64,000 nt of DNA from RECM01 sp047921215 (GTDB lineage: Bacteria; Bacteroidota; Rhodothermia; Balneolales; Cyclonatronaceae): contig JBLRWO010000006.1 of assembly GCA_047921215.1 (NCBI GenBank), positions 62,001 to 126,000 of the forward strand. The letters run 5' to 3'. This document shows, in pieces, positions 26,186-33,220 of this stretch. The notes beneath the pieces are model-generated. The model did not search any database and was not told where the DNA came from. It saw only the letters and a list, made by a program, of their open reading frames with translations. Position 1 is the stretch's first letter; every line of letters begins with the position of its first letter. The position numbers and the translations under genes were made by a program.

Positions 26186-27292
26186 TTAATTGAAAGATCC
26201 GTTGTAACTGACCCTTAGTTCGTCTACCGTAACCGTTGAACGCCTGTTCTGAACGATGTTTACCCGGTCGCCCTGGTTCAGTACGTTCTGGCCCGAGGTT
26301 ACGATTTCGTCGCCGTCCTGCAGGCCGTCGAGCACCTGTACCAGTGCGCCCGAGGTGATGCCGGTGGTGATGGAGACAAGCTGGGCGGTCTGCCGGCCGT
26401 TGCCCTCACGAAGTACAAATACGTTCGGGCCGGCCTCATCGCGCACGATGGCACTTCGGGGAATGATGATGGAATCGTCGACAACCCGGCGGAGTATCTG
26501 CAGGTCGGCCACCATTTCGGGTTTCAAAAGGCGCTGCGGATTTGATATCTCAATCTCGACGGGATATGAGCGGGTGTCAGGATTAATCATGTTGCCGGCA
26601 AAGGTTACCCGGGCTGTAAGGTCATCGATACTGTAGGAACGGAACGTCACATTCACCGGGCTGCCCTCGCGGATGTCGCCGGCAAAACGCTCGGGTACAC
26701 CGGCAACCAGTTTTACGCGGTCGGTGTTCACGATCCGCACCACCGGGGCACCGGGCCCCACGAGTTCACCCTCCCTTACAAACCGTTCTTCGATCCGGCC
26801 GCTGATCGGGGCTGAAATGTTAGCATCGTTCAGCTGTTTCTGCACCTGTTCGAGCTGGGCCCGTGCCTGGTCTCGCATGGCGAGGGCACTGTTGTATTCA
26901 AGCGTACTGATGATGGAGTCGGCATGCAGGGCGGTCTGACGGCGGAACGCGTCCTCGGCCAGTTCATACTGCGCTTTGGCCGCATCGAAGGCAGAACGGA
27001 TGATGGAGTCATCGATCTTGGCGATTACATCGCCCTGGCGGACTATCGTACCCCGTTCCCTGATGCTCTGAACGCGGCCGCTGGTTTCCGAGGCGACGAG
27101 CGCGTCGTCGAGGGCCTCAACGGTTCCGGTCAGATAGACGATCTCGTCGAAGCCGGTGCGTTCAAGGGTAATCGTTTCGACCGGTACCAGCCGTTCGCGC
27201 GGCACATTGTTGCCGTTTTCGGCCTCATCACCACAGGCATTGAGGAAGAAGGCGGAGGTGAGGATGATGGAGAGTACAAAAATGCGTTTCAT
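26186..27292 (-). CDS. RND efflux periplasmic adaptor (MFP/HlyD family)
   Basis: A 368-residue lipoprotein when started at the ATG at 27290-27292, giving the signal peptide MKRIFVLSIILTSAFFLNAC; ten extra residues upstream are less likely. The family order is visible: beta-barrel lead, lipoyl half (LTGTVEALDDALVASETSGR), alpha-hairpin (AKAQYELAEDAFRRQTAL), second lipoyl half (NDANISAPISGRIEERFV) and barrel. It links the RND pump to the TolC-like channel. It lies 46 bp after tolC and 107 bp before the pump gene. Confidence 0.92.
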   Translation of the reverse strand: MKRIFVLSIILTSAFFLNACGDEAENGNNVPRERLVPVETITLERTGFDEIVYLTGTVEALDDALVASETSGRVQSIRERGTIVRQGDVIAKIDDSIIRSAFDAAKAQYELAEDAFRRQTALHADSIISTLEYNSALAMRDQARAQLEQVQKQLNDANISAPISGRIEERFVREGELVGPGAPVVRIVNTDRVKLVAGVPERFAGDIREGSPVNVTFRSYSIDDLTARVTFAGNMINPDTRSYPVEIEISNPQRLLKPEMVADLQILRRVVDDSIIIPRSAIVRDEAGPNVFVLREGNGRQTAQLVSITTGITSGALVQVLDGLQDGDEIVTSGQNVLNQGDRVNIVQNRRSTVTVDELRVSYNGSFN

Positions 27293-27338
27293 GATAAGTT
27301 GGTTTGAAAAGGTTCCGTTCATTGATTAAATACGCTAT

Positions 27339-28925
27339 TTATATGGGCTTGCCGATGGCGGTTTCGAGCCGGCTCACGGCTGTAAGGTAGTCGAACACCG
27401 CCGCCAGGTAGGTGAGGCGGGTCTGGTCGAGCAGCAGGTTGGCCTGGCGTTCCTCGATGGCTGTGCCTACGCCTTCGCGCAACCTGGTTACCGCGTACTC
27501 GTAGTTGAGCTCGGCCCGTTCTATGTTGCGTTCCTGGCTGCTGATGCGCTCCCATGCGGTCTGTACGTTGCGTACGGCCTGGTCCACTTCCAGATAGACG
27601 CCCTGCATGGCCATTTCGAGGTCAATCTGCGACTTTTTGATGGCGATCTGGTTCTGCTGCATCCGGCTGCGGGTCTGGAAACCGTTGAACAGGTTCCAGT
27701 TCAGCTGTACGCCCACGGCAAAGGTCGGGTCCCAGTAGGCCGAGTCGAAGAAGCCCAGGTCGCGGCTGGTAAAGTTGAAGCTCTGGCCGTTGATCTGCGA
27801 TACGATCGTCCGGTTATCGGGAACATTGCCGAGGTAGCCGTAATTGGCGAAGGCATTCACGACCGGGAAATAGGTCGACCGGGTCAGCTCTTTCTGTACC
27901 TCGTTCAGCCTGATCAGCCCTTCGAGTTGCTGCAGGTCGGGACGCTGCCTTTTGGCCAGTTCATAGGCCTCCTGCGTAGTCATGAAGGGGGCGATATCGC
28001 TCCTGTCCACCGACATGGTGTCGGAAAGCCTGATCGGGGTATCGACAGGGATACCGAGGATCAGGTTCAGGTTTTTCAGGGCCAGCGCGGCCCGGTTCCG
28101 GGCTTCTATGAAGTTGGTCTGCAGGTTGGCCAGTTCCACCTCGGCGTTCAGTCGCTGGTATTTCGGGGTAACGCCTTCGGCCACGGTTCGCGCGGCATCC
28201 GATACCGTTTTTCGGGTCCGTTCAATACTGCGGCGGAGCACGTCTGTCTGTTCCTGGGCCATCAGTGCCTGGTAGTAGGCGTTTTTTACCTCATTGGTCA
28301 CGATCTGACGGTCGCGTATCCGCTGTTCGTCGGTCAGTTTTTTGAACTGCTCTGCCCCGCGGATGGCGGCAAAGGCCGTACCATTGTAGAGGGCCTGCGT
28401 CACATTGATGAAACCCTGGAACTGGTTATCGATGGCGAAAGGATTTGAATCCAGGCCCGGTGGTGTGATACCGGCCTGCTCATATCCCTCCTGCTGGCGG
28501 TCCAGAAATTCATCGAAGGGGATGGGGGTGGTACCCGGATCGCCGTCGGTGCGGGCCCTTTCATTGTAGGCAAGCCAGCCGATAGCTCCGAACGACTGGA
28601 AAAAATCGCCCGCACTTGATCCGGCAAAGGGGTTCGGCGATTTTATGTTCCGCGTGTAGTTGGCGGTGGCGTTCACCTGCGGGTAGACGTTGCCCCAGGC
28701 TTCGCGTACCTGTGCGCCGGCCTCATCAATGTCGAGCAGGCCCTTGCGCAGCAGATAACTGTTGATGAGGGCAATTTCAAGCGCCTCGTCGAGGCCCAGG
28801 CTCAGGGTGTCGCCCTGCACGGGGGCCTGACGGACTTCTGCAACTGTAGAAACAGCCGATAAGATGATAAAGAGCACGATCAGGGAAAAAGCGACAAATG
28901 TGTTTTTAAAATGTTGGATAGACAT
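27339..28925 (-). CDS. TolC-family outer-membrane efflux channel
   Basis: A 528-residue exported protein: signal peptide ending near VSTVAEV, then the duplicated outer-membrane efflux protein repeats (ALEIALINSYLLRKGLLDID ... ATANYTRNIKS, and EAYELAKRQRPDLQQLEGLI ... FANYGYLGNVPDN). It ends in a long coiled-coil helix pair and IGKPI. It is the first structural gene of the efflux operon. A palindrome matching that upstream of tetR lies 63 bp before the start, marking it as the regulated promoter. Confidence 0.93.
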   Translation of the reverse strand: MSIQHFKNTFVAFSLIVLFIILSAVSTVAEVRQAPVQGDTLSLGLDEALEIALINSYLLRKGLLDIDEAGAQVREAWGNVYPQVNATANYTRNIKSPNPFAGSSAGDFFQSFGAIGWLAYNERARTDGDPGTTPIPFDEFLDRQQEGYEQAGITPPGLDSNPFAIDNQFQGFINVTQALYNGTAFAAIRGAEQFKKLTDEQRIRDRQIVTNEVKNAYYQALMAQEQTDVLRRSIERTRKTVSDAARTVAEGVTPKYQRLNAEVELANLQTNFIEARNRAALALKNLNLILGIPVDTPIRLSDTMSVDRSDIAPFMTTQEAYELAKRQRPDLQQLEGLIRLNEVQKELTRSTYFPVVNAFANYGYLGNVPDNRTIVSQINGQSFNFTSRDLGFFDSAYWDPTFAVGVQLNWNLFNGFQTRSRMQQNQIAIKKSQIDLEMAMQGVYLEVDQAVRNVQTAWERISSQERNIERAELNYEYAVTRLREGVGTAIEERQANLLLDQTRLTYLAAVFDYLTAVSRLETAIGKPI

Positions 28926-28987
28926 AGCTGAATTATTATGTGAAATCAGAGCCGTTTACGTATGCCGGTCAATAATGTTGTACATAA

Positions 28988-29004
28988 AATGACCTTTGGT
29001 CATT
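28988..29004. promoter_or_regulatory. Probable TetR operator upstream of tolC
   Basis: Perfect palindrome AATGACCtttGGTCATT, overlapping the tetR stop codon and located in the promoter gap of the efflux operon. It shares the ATGACC...GTCAT form with the site at 29690-29704 upstream of tetR, so both are probably bound by this TetR protein. Confidence 0.8.
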
Positions 29005-29680
29005 ATTTTTCATTTTTGATGGCTTCAATCATCAGGTCGTTGAAGCTTCTGAGCAGTTCGCGTGCATCGAATGTGATATTTTCAAGCGATGGAGCAACGA
29101 TATGACCGTTTCTGTGAAAATAGCTTAGCTGAATGAGACCCCTTGTCGCCCCCAAAAATAGAATGGCCAACATGGCCGGGTTGAATTTGTCTTTTATGGA
29201 CCCGTCCTGTATGCCGATCTGAAAAGCGCGGGTCAGGTAGGTGATGATTTCATTCCCCTTCTGGTTGCACGCTTTACAAGCCCATCCGTCCATAATAGGT
29301 TCAAGGGCGGAAGCATCCACCGATTCCATGTAGACAAAAAAGTGGTAGTAGTTCTCGTTTTTCTTCGAAAAATCCTCCAGTGTATTTGAAAAGGCGCGTA
29401 CCATCTGCAGACCGGTGATGGGTCTTGCCAGCACTTCGGCGATGAGTGCGGTAAGCATGGTGAGGCCGCGGTGGTGTATGGCAGCGAGAAGTTCCAGTTT
29501 GTTGCGGAAATAGAGATAGATGGTGCCCTTGCTCAGTTCAGCCGCCTCGGCAATGTCGTCCATCGTGGTTGAATCGATGCCCTTTTGAAAAAATACCCGT
29601 TCCGCGGCATCCACAATATCATTCCGGCGTTTTTCCTTCTCTCTTTCCTTGCGTTCTGCTGTTCCCATAAAGTATCTCAA
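29003..29680 (-). CDS. TetR/AcrR-family regulator of the efflux operon
   Basis: A 225-residue regulator. The N-terminal HTH is RNDIVDAAERVFFQKGIDST followed by MDDIAEAAELSKGTIYLYFRNKLELL; the C-terminal ligand-binding part is helical with CKAC near residue 140. A start at Met5 (29668) is also possible. It sits directly upstream of the tolC-MFP-RND genes on the same strand and is bracketed by two copies of the same palindrome, so autorepression and control of the pump are expected. The ligand is unknown. Confidence 0.92.
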   Translation of the reverse strand: MRYFMGTAERKEREKEKRRNDIVDAAERVFFQKGIDSTTMDDIAEAAELSKGTIYLYFRNKLELLAAIHHRGLTMLTALIAEVLARPITGLQMVRAFSNTLEDFSKKNENYYHFFVYMESVDASALEPIMDGWACKACNQKGNEIITYLTRAFQIGIQDGSIKDKFNPAMLAILFLGATRGLIQLSYFHRNGHIVAPSLENITFDARELLRSFNDLMIEAIKNEK

Positions 29681-29689
29681 AACGTTTTA

Positions 29690-29704
29690 ATGACCATTAG
29701 TCAT
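29690..29704. promoter_or_regulatory. Probable TetR operator upstream of tetR
   Basis: ATGACCATTAGTCAT, palindromic arms ATGAC/GTCAT around a 5-bp centre, 9 bp before the longest tetR start. It matches the stronger palindrome at 28988-29004 before tolC. Confidence 0.75.
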
Positions 29705-29776
29705 AAATTGAACCAAATTTACCACACTCCTGAACATAAACCAACAACCCTGAAAAAAATATCGTTCGTGGTCAAT

Positions 29777-29844
29777 CCCCAATGAGGCCATCCTTCGGGA
29801 GTGCGGAGCATAGCGGAGGTCCCCGAAGAGTTGACCTCATGGGG
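29777..29844. repeat. Hairpin repeat copy 1
   Basis: Outer arms CCCCAATGAGGCCA (29777-29790) and TGACCTCATGGGG (29832-29844) pair with one bulge and one mismatch. The inner stem CTTCGGG/CCCGAAG (29793-29799, 29822-29828) encloses the 22-nt core at 29800-29821. The GGGG at 29841-29844 is shared with an adjacent hairpin GGGGATAC/GTATCCCC (29841-29860), so the two cannot form together. Located between tetR and the EamA gene. Confidence 0.85.
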
Positions 29845-29860
29845 ATACGGCAGTATCCCC
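29841..29860. repeat. Short hairpin competing with copy 1
   Basis: GGGGATAC (29841-29848), loop GGCA, GTATCCCC (29853-29860): a perfect 8-bp stem whose left arm overlaps the right outer arm of hairpin repeat copy 1. Confidence 0.8.
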
Positions 29861-29959
29861 GCGGGCTTAAAAACCCAAAAGGCCCACCTGCTCTGCTACG
29901 AAAAACGGAAAAAAAAGTTGGCAGGGGGTTTAAATACCGCATCAAGCAAACACACGCCC

Positions 29960-29987
29960 CATGGGCAGCCGGTACCGGCTGCCCATG
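29960..29987. repeat. 28-bp perfect palindrome
   Basis: A perfect, loopless palindrome centred on GGTACC (29971-29976): left arm CATGGGCAGCCGGT and its exact complement. It lies directly before hairpin repeat copy 2, with which it shares base 29987. No adjacent gene product explains it; it could bind a dimeric protein or form a cruciform. Confidence 0.85.
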
Positions 29988-30041
29988 CGAACCACTCTTC
30001 GGGGACCTCCGCTATGCTCCGGACTCCCGAAGGAGGTTCGC
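29987..30041. repeat. Hairpin repeat copy 2 (inverted)
   Basis: Outer arms GCGAACC (29987-29993) and GGTTCGC (30035-30041) pair perfectly. The inner stem is again CTTCGGG/CCCGAAG, and the core differs from copy 1 by one base when read on the minus strand. It lies about 60 bp upstream of the EamA start. Confidence 0.88.
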
Positions 30042-30103
30042 ATCAGGTTCGCTTTAAATTAGGATCACGTGTATCTTGTCGCACACTCCTGATACAACAC
30101 TGC

Positions 30104-31024
30104 ATGACTACACCGCCTGCGGCCAATAAAAATTTGCTCATTGAAATGCTGCTGCTGCTTACGGCGGTGATCTGGGCGCTGAATTTTTCGGTGGTAAAGA
30201 TGAGCCTGGCGGAAATTGATCCGCTGAGCTTTAACGGATTCCGGTTCGCCCTGGCCACGGCAACGATCTGGCTGGCGCTGCTGCGAAGCGGACAGTCGCT
30301 GAAGGTGGAAAAGGGCGACTGGGGTACCCTCATTGTGCTGGGTCTGCTGGGCAACCTGGTGTACCAGATGCTGTTCATCTTCGGCATAGATCGTACCTAT
30401 TCGGCCAACGCGGCGGTGATGCTGGGCACGATCCCGGTCTGGGTGGGCCTGGTGAGCCATTTTTTCGCATCCGAAAGGCTGACGGTGCTCAAATCCATCG
30501 GGGTTGCCTTCGCTTTTGCGGGCGTGGCCACCATCATGGCCGGATCGGAGACGGGTCTGTCGCTCGCATCCGATAACCTGGTGGGCGACCTCATCATCAT
30601 CGTTGCGGCGGCGGTATTCGGCATCTACACGGTGCGTTCAAGAAAGCTGCTCGACCGCTATACGCCTCTGCAGCTCAGCACCCTCACCATGATCACCGGC
30701 GGACTGGCGCTGGTTCTGGCCGGTCTCCCGTCGATGATCGCGCTCGATTACAGTTCCGTATCGGCCGGATCGTGGGGCGGGGTATTCTACAGCGGGGTAT
30801 TCTCCATCGGGTTCGCGTTCATCATCTGGAACTATGGCATTCTGCGCGTGGGAGCGGTGCGCACAGCAACCTACCAGAACCTGGTGCCTGTAATGGGGCT
30901 CGTTTTCGGGTTCATCATTCTGGGCGAAAAGCTGTCCCTGCTGCAGTACGGGGGTTCGGCGCTGGTGATTATCGGGATTGTGATGGCACGGTGGAAGAGG
31001 AAATATGCCGACCGAAAGGTTTAG
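30104..31024 (+). CDS. EamA/DMT-family transporter
   Basis: A 306-residue inner-membrane protein from the ATG at 30104. The frame stays open upstream to 29801 but would translate through the palindromes and hairpin repeat, so that extension is not accepted. Two EamA repeats and about ten TM helices: LLLLTAVIWALNFSVVKMSL, then VGDLIIIVAAAVFGIYTVRS in the second half. It is a paralogue type of the transporter at 20667-21590. The substrate is unknown. GC content is higher than in the AbiE genes that follow. Confidence 0.87.
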   Translation: MTTPPAANKNLLIEMLLLLTAVIWALNFSVVKMSLAEIDPLSFNGFRFALATATIWLALLRSGQSLKVEKGDWGTLIVLGLLGNLVYQMLFIFGIDRTYSANAAVMLGTIPVWVGLVSHFFASERLTVLKSIGVAFAFAGVATIMAGSETGLSLASDNLVGDLIIIVAAAVFGIYTVRSRKLLDRYTPLQLSTLTMITGGLALVLAGLPSMIALDYSSVSAGSWGGVFYSGVFSIGFAFIIWNYGILRVGAVRTATYQNLVPVMGLVFGFIILGEKLSLLQYGGSALVIIGIVMARWKRKYADRKV

Positions 31025-31027
31025 AAA

Positions 31028-31152
31028 AGTTTAAATAAATTGGTTTAAAGTCAATTAATATACACTATAATAAACTGTGCTAATCATGGTGATAGTTTGA
31101 AATAGTTTAAATAAATTAATTATTGGTCAATTAATTGACACCAAAATAAACT
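31028..31152. promoter_or_regulatory. Two 49-bp direct repeats before the AbiE genes
   Basis: Unit AGTTTAAATAAATT-N8-GTCAATTAAT-NN-ACAC-N3-AATAAACT occurs at 31028-31076 and 31104-31152, spaced 76 bp, and the second ends one base before the abiEi ATG. Each unit begins AGTTTA and ends TAAACT. Copy 2 contains the perfect palindrome GTCAATTAATTGAC (31126-31139). This is the expected place for the autoregulatory site of an AbiEi antitoxin, which is a DNA-binding winged-helix protein. Confidence 0.8.
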
Positions 31153-31153
31153 A

Positions 31154-31939
31154 ATGGCGTCCAATCAAAAGAATTCCAAACTTAATAAACTGCTTTCGGG
31201 CTGGAAGGATGGGGTAGTGTATACCTCCCCCTGGTTATCCGAAAATGGCTACACACCGGATATGCTTTTTGGCTATAAAGAAAGCAATTGGGTGAAGACG
31301 ATAGGCAGGGGAGCGTATGTAAAAGCGCAAGACGAACCCCAGTGGGTGGGAGCCGTACATGCTTTGCAAGATCAGCTTAAATATTCCATACACGTTGGTG
31401 GGGAGACAGCATTAGAGTTGCAGGGAGTTCGTCATAATGTAAGTCCTCGCCTGCACGAATGTCATCTGTACAGCCCTTCAAAAAGAAAGCTTCCGGCCTG
31501 GTTTACTTCTTATAATTGGGGGGTTGAAATAAGGCTGCATATATCAACTTTATTCCGGGAACAAGATCAGGGAATAAAATCGATGGTAGTAAAAAACAGT
31601 GTACCCATACTCGTGGCTGAACCGGAGCGTGCTATACTGGAGTTACTCTCTCATGTGAATTCTAAGCCAACATTTTTGAAGGGCTGGCACCTGGTAGAAG
31701 GGATGATGACGTTAAGACCGAATTTAGTCCAAAGTCTTTTAAGAAACTGCAAATCTGTAAAGGTAAAACGTTTGTTTTTATTCATGGCCGAGAACAATGA
31801 GTTACCATGGTATGAAAAATTAAAGATTAGCGAAATAGATCTCGGTTCAGGTAAAAGAACGATAGTGAAAAACGGGAAACTGGATAATAAGTTTATGATT
31901 ACCGTACCGGAAGAGCTTACAGAAGAATCATGGATATAA
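31154..31939 (+). CDS. abiEi: Type IV toxin-antitoxin AbiEi family antitoxin
   Basis: A 261-residue protein matching AbiEi antitoxins: N-terminal winged-helix region (LNKLLSGWKDGVVYTSPWLSE ... IGRGAYVK) and the conserved VGGETALELQGVRHNV segment near 83, followed by the AbiEi C-terminal domain. AbiEi represses its own promoter and neutralises AbiEii without binding it. Its 3' end overlaps the toxin start by 10 bp. Base composition is more AT-rich than the flanking genes, which suggests horizontal acquisition. The direct repeats upstream are its likely operator. Confidence 0.88.
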   Translation: MASNQKNSKLNKLLSGWKDGVVYTSPWLSENGYTPDMLFGYKESNWVKTIGRGAYVKAQDEPQWVGAVHALQDQLKYSIHVGGETALELQGVRHNVSPRLHECHLYSPSKRKLPAWFTSYNWGVEIRLHISTLFREQDQGIKSMVVKNSVPILVAEPERAILELLSHVNSKPTFLKGWHLVEGMMTLRPNLVQSLLRNCKSVKVKRLFLFMAENNELPWYEKLKISEIDLGSGKRTIVKNGKLDNKFMITVPEELTEESWI

Positions 31940-32850
31940 GAGAGACCCTATACTTTAAACAGGTCGACCTGCTGTTAAACATTCTGCCAATCGTTTCAAA
32001 AATTGAGGATTTTGCTTTGAAGGGGGGTACGGCTATAAATCTGTTTGTTCAGGATTTTCCACGTTTATCGGTCGATATTGACTTGGCATACCTCCCAGTA
32101 CAAGACAGGGAAACGACGCTGGAGCGTATAGACAGCCATCTGAAAGAAATAGGAGTTAGATGCCAACAGTATTTGCCGGGTGCAGAAATGAATTACAAAG
32201 TAAAACAGGGACTTTCTTATGGATTGGTAGTCAACCGCAAGGAAATAGTTGTAAAGATTGAGCCGAATTCAACAATGCGAGGTTCGGTATTTCCGGCAAA
32301 TACGCTTCCACTGGCAAAAAATGTGGAGAAGATGTTTGAAAGAACAATGGAGATACGAACATTATCGGTTGAAGATCTTTATGGAGGAAAACTCTGTGCT
32401 GCATTAGACCGGCAGCATCCCCGAGATCTGTTCGATGTGTATCATTTATATAAAAACAAAGGAATTACAGATAGAATAAGACAGGCATTTATCGTCTATC
32501 TTTTAAGTCATAATCGCCCGATAGCAGAGCTGCTCGATCCGCAATTAAAAGAGGACCTTGGTGAAACATTTCAGGAATCATTTGAAGGTATGGCTTTTGA
32601 TCCTGTGCCGCTGGATGACATGGTGGAAACCTGGAAAGTTGTTGTCAAAACGTTGAATAATGATTTTACTGAAGAAGAACGGGAGTTTATTCACAGCTTT
32701 AAACGGAAATCGCCAAAATGGGATCTGTTTCCCGTCAAAGAGATCCGGCACCTGCCGGCTATCCAATGGAAATTGATGAACCTGCAAATAATGAGTTCTA
32801 AAAAACATAAAGCTGCATGCGAAAAACTGGAGCGTGTACTCAGAGGTTGA
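31930..32850 (+). CDS. abiEii: AbiEii/AbiGii-family nucleotidyltransferase toxin
   Basis: A 306-residue nucleotidyltransferase of the AbiEii family with the active-site motif FALKGGTAINLFV, then SVDIDLAY (catalytic DxD), and the family segment VEDLYGGKLCAALDRQHPRDLFDVYHLY. Known AbiEii enzymes add nucleotides (reported GTP- or tRNA-directed activity) and stop growth, giving abortive phage defence or plasmid maintenance. It appears intact. The 10-bp overlap with the antitoxin implies coupled translation. A relic of an AlbA/RecG-like gene follows immediately. Confidence 0.9.
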   Translation: MDIRETLYFKQVDLLLNILPIVSKIEDFALKGGTAINLFVQDFPRLSVDIDLAYLPVQDRETTLERIDSHLKEIGVRCQQYLPGAEMNYKVKQGLSYGLVVNRKEIVVKIEPNSTMRGSVFPANTLPLAKNVEKMFERTMEIRTLSVEDLYGGKLCAALDRQHPRDLFDVYHLYKNKGITDRIRQAFIVYLLSHNRPIAELLDPQLKEDLGETFQESFEGMAFDPVPLDDMVETWKVVVKTLNNDFTEEEREFIHSFKRKSPKWDLFPVKEIRHLPAIQWKLMNLQIMSSKKHKAACEKLERVLRG

Positions 32851-33220
32851 ACCAGAACGGGGGTTATAATCATAGGGCACCGAGCCGGAATTTATTGAAG
32901 GTGATGTATTTAAAGCCATTATTCCGATTACGAGAGGACAAGTTAGTGGGGAAGTTAGTGGGGAAGTTAGTGGGGAAGTTAGCGTTGAGCTAAAAAAAGT
33001 AGTTAGCGCTATATCAGGTGAAATGAAACGATCAGAAATCCAGATCAAATTGGGATTGAAGCACGATGATTATTTCAGATTACATTACATTGAACCAGCC
33101 ATGAAAGCCGGGTTGATAGAAATGACTTACCCGGAAAGCCCAAACCATCCGAATCAGAAATACCGGCTCACGGCGGAGGGTTGGAAACTGAAAAAATTGT
33201 TACCCGGTCTATTCAAATGA
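32849..33220 (+). pseudogene. 3' relic of an AlbA/RecG-like ATP-binding (HATPase_c_4) protein
   Basis: In the frame ending at 33220 the sequence reads EPERGL-stop-S-stop-GTEPEFIEGDVFKAIIPITRG, then three VSGE repeats, then a winged-helix tail (IQIKLGLKHDDYFRLHYIEP, KYRLTAEGWKL). This matches the C-terminus of AlbA-domain/RecG-like ATP-binding proteins, where (T/S)xQV/VSGE-type repeats precede a final wHTH. Two stop codons (32867-32869 and 32873-32875) and the lack of the large N-terminal part show decay. Its TGA overlaps the ATG of the next gene (33217). A free start inside at 33023 could still yield a small wHTH peptide. Confidence 0.72.
32942..32977 (+). repeat. Three tandem 12-bp repeats (GTTAGTGGGGAA)
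   Basis: Three exact in-frame copies encode VSGE-VSGE-VSGE within the AlbA/RecG-like relic. Four-residue repeats of this kind are typical for this protein family and are not a CRISPR or a regulatory array. Confidence 0.9.

Noticed and set aside
29801..30103. N-terminal extension of the EamA transporter through the hairpin repeats
   Set aside because: It would translate a palindrome and structured repeats into Lys/Pro-rich sequence unlike any EamA N-terminus; the ATG at 30104 fits the family.
32942..32977. Possible CRISPR-like or regulatory tandem array
   Set aside because: The 12-bp units are in frame and encode VSGE repeats typical of AlbA/RecG-like proteins; no spacers exist.
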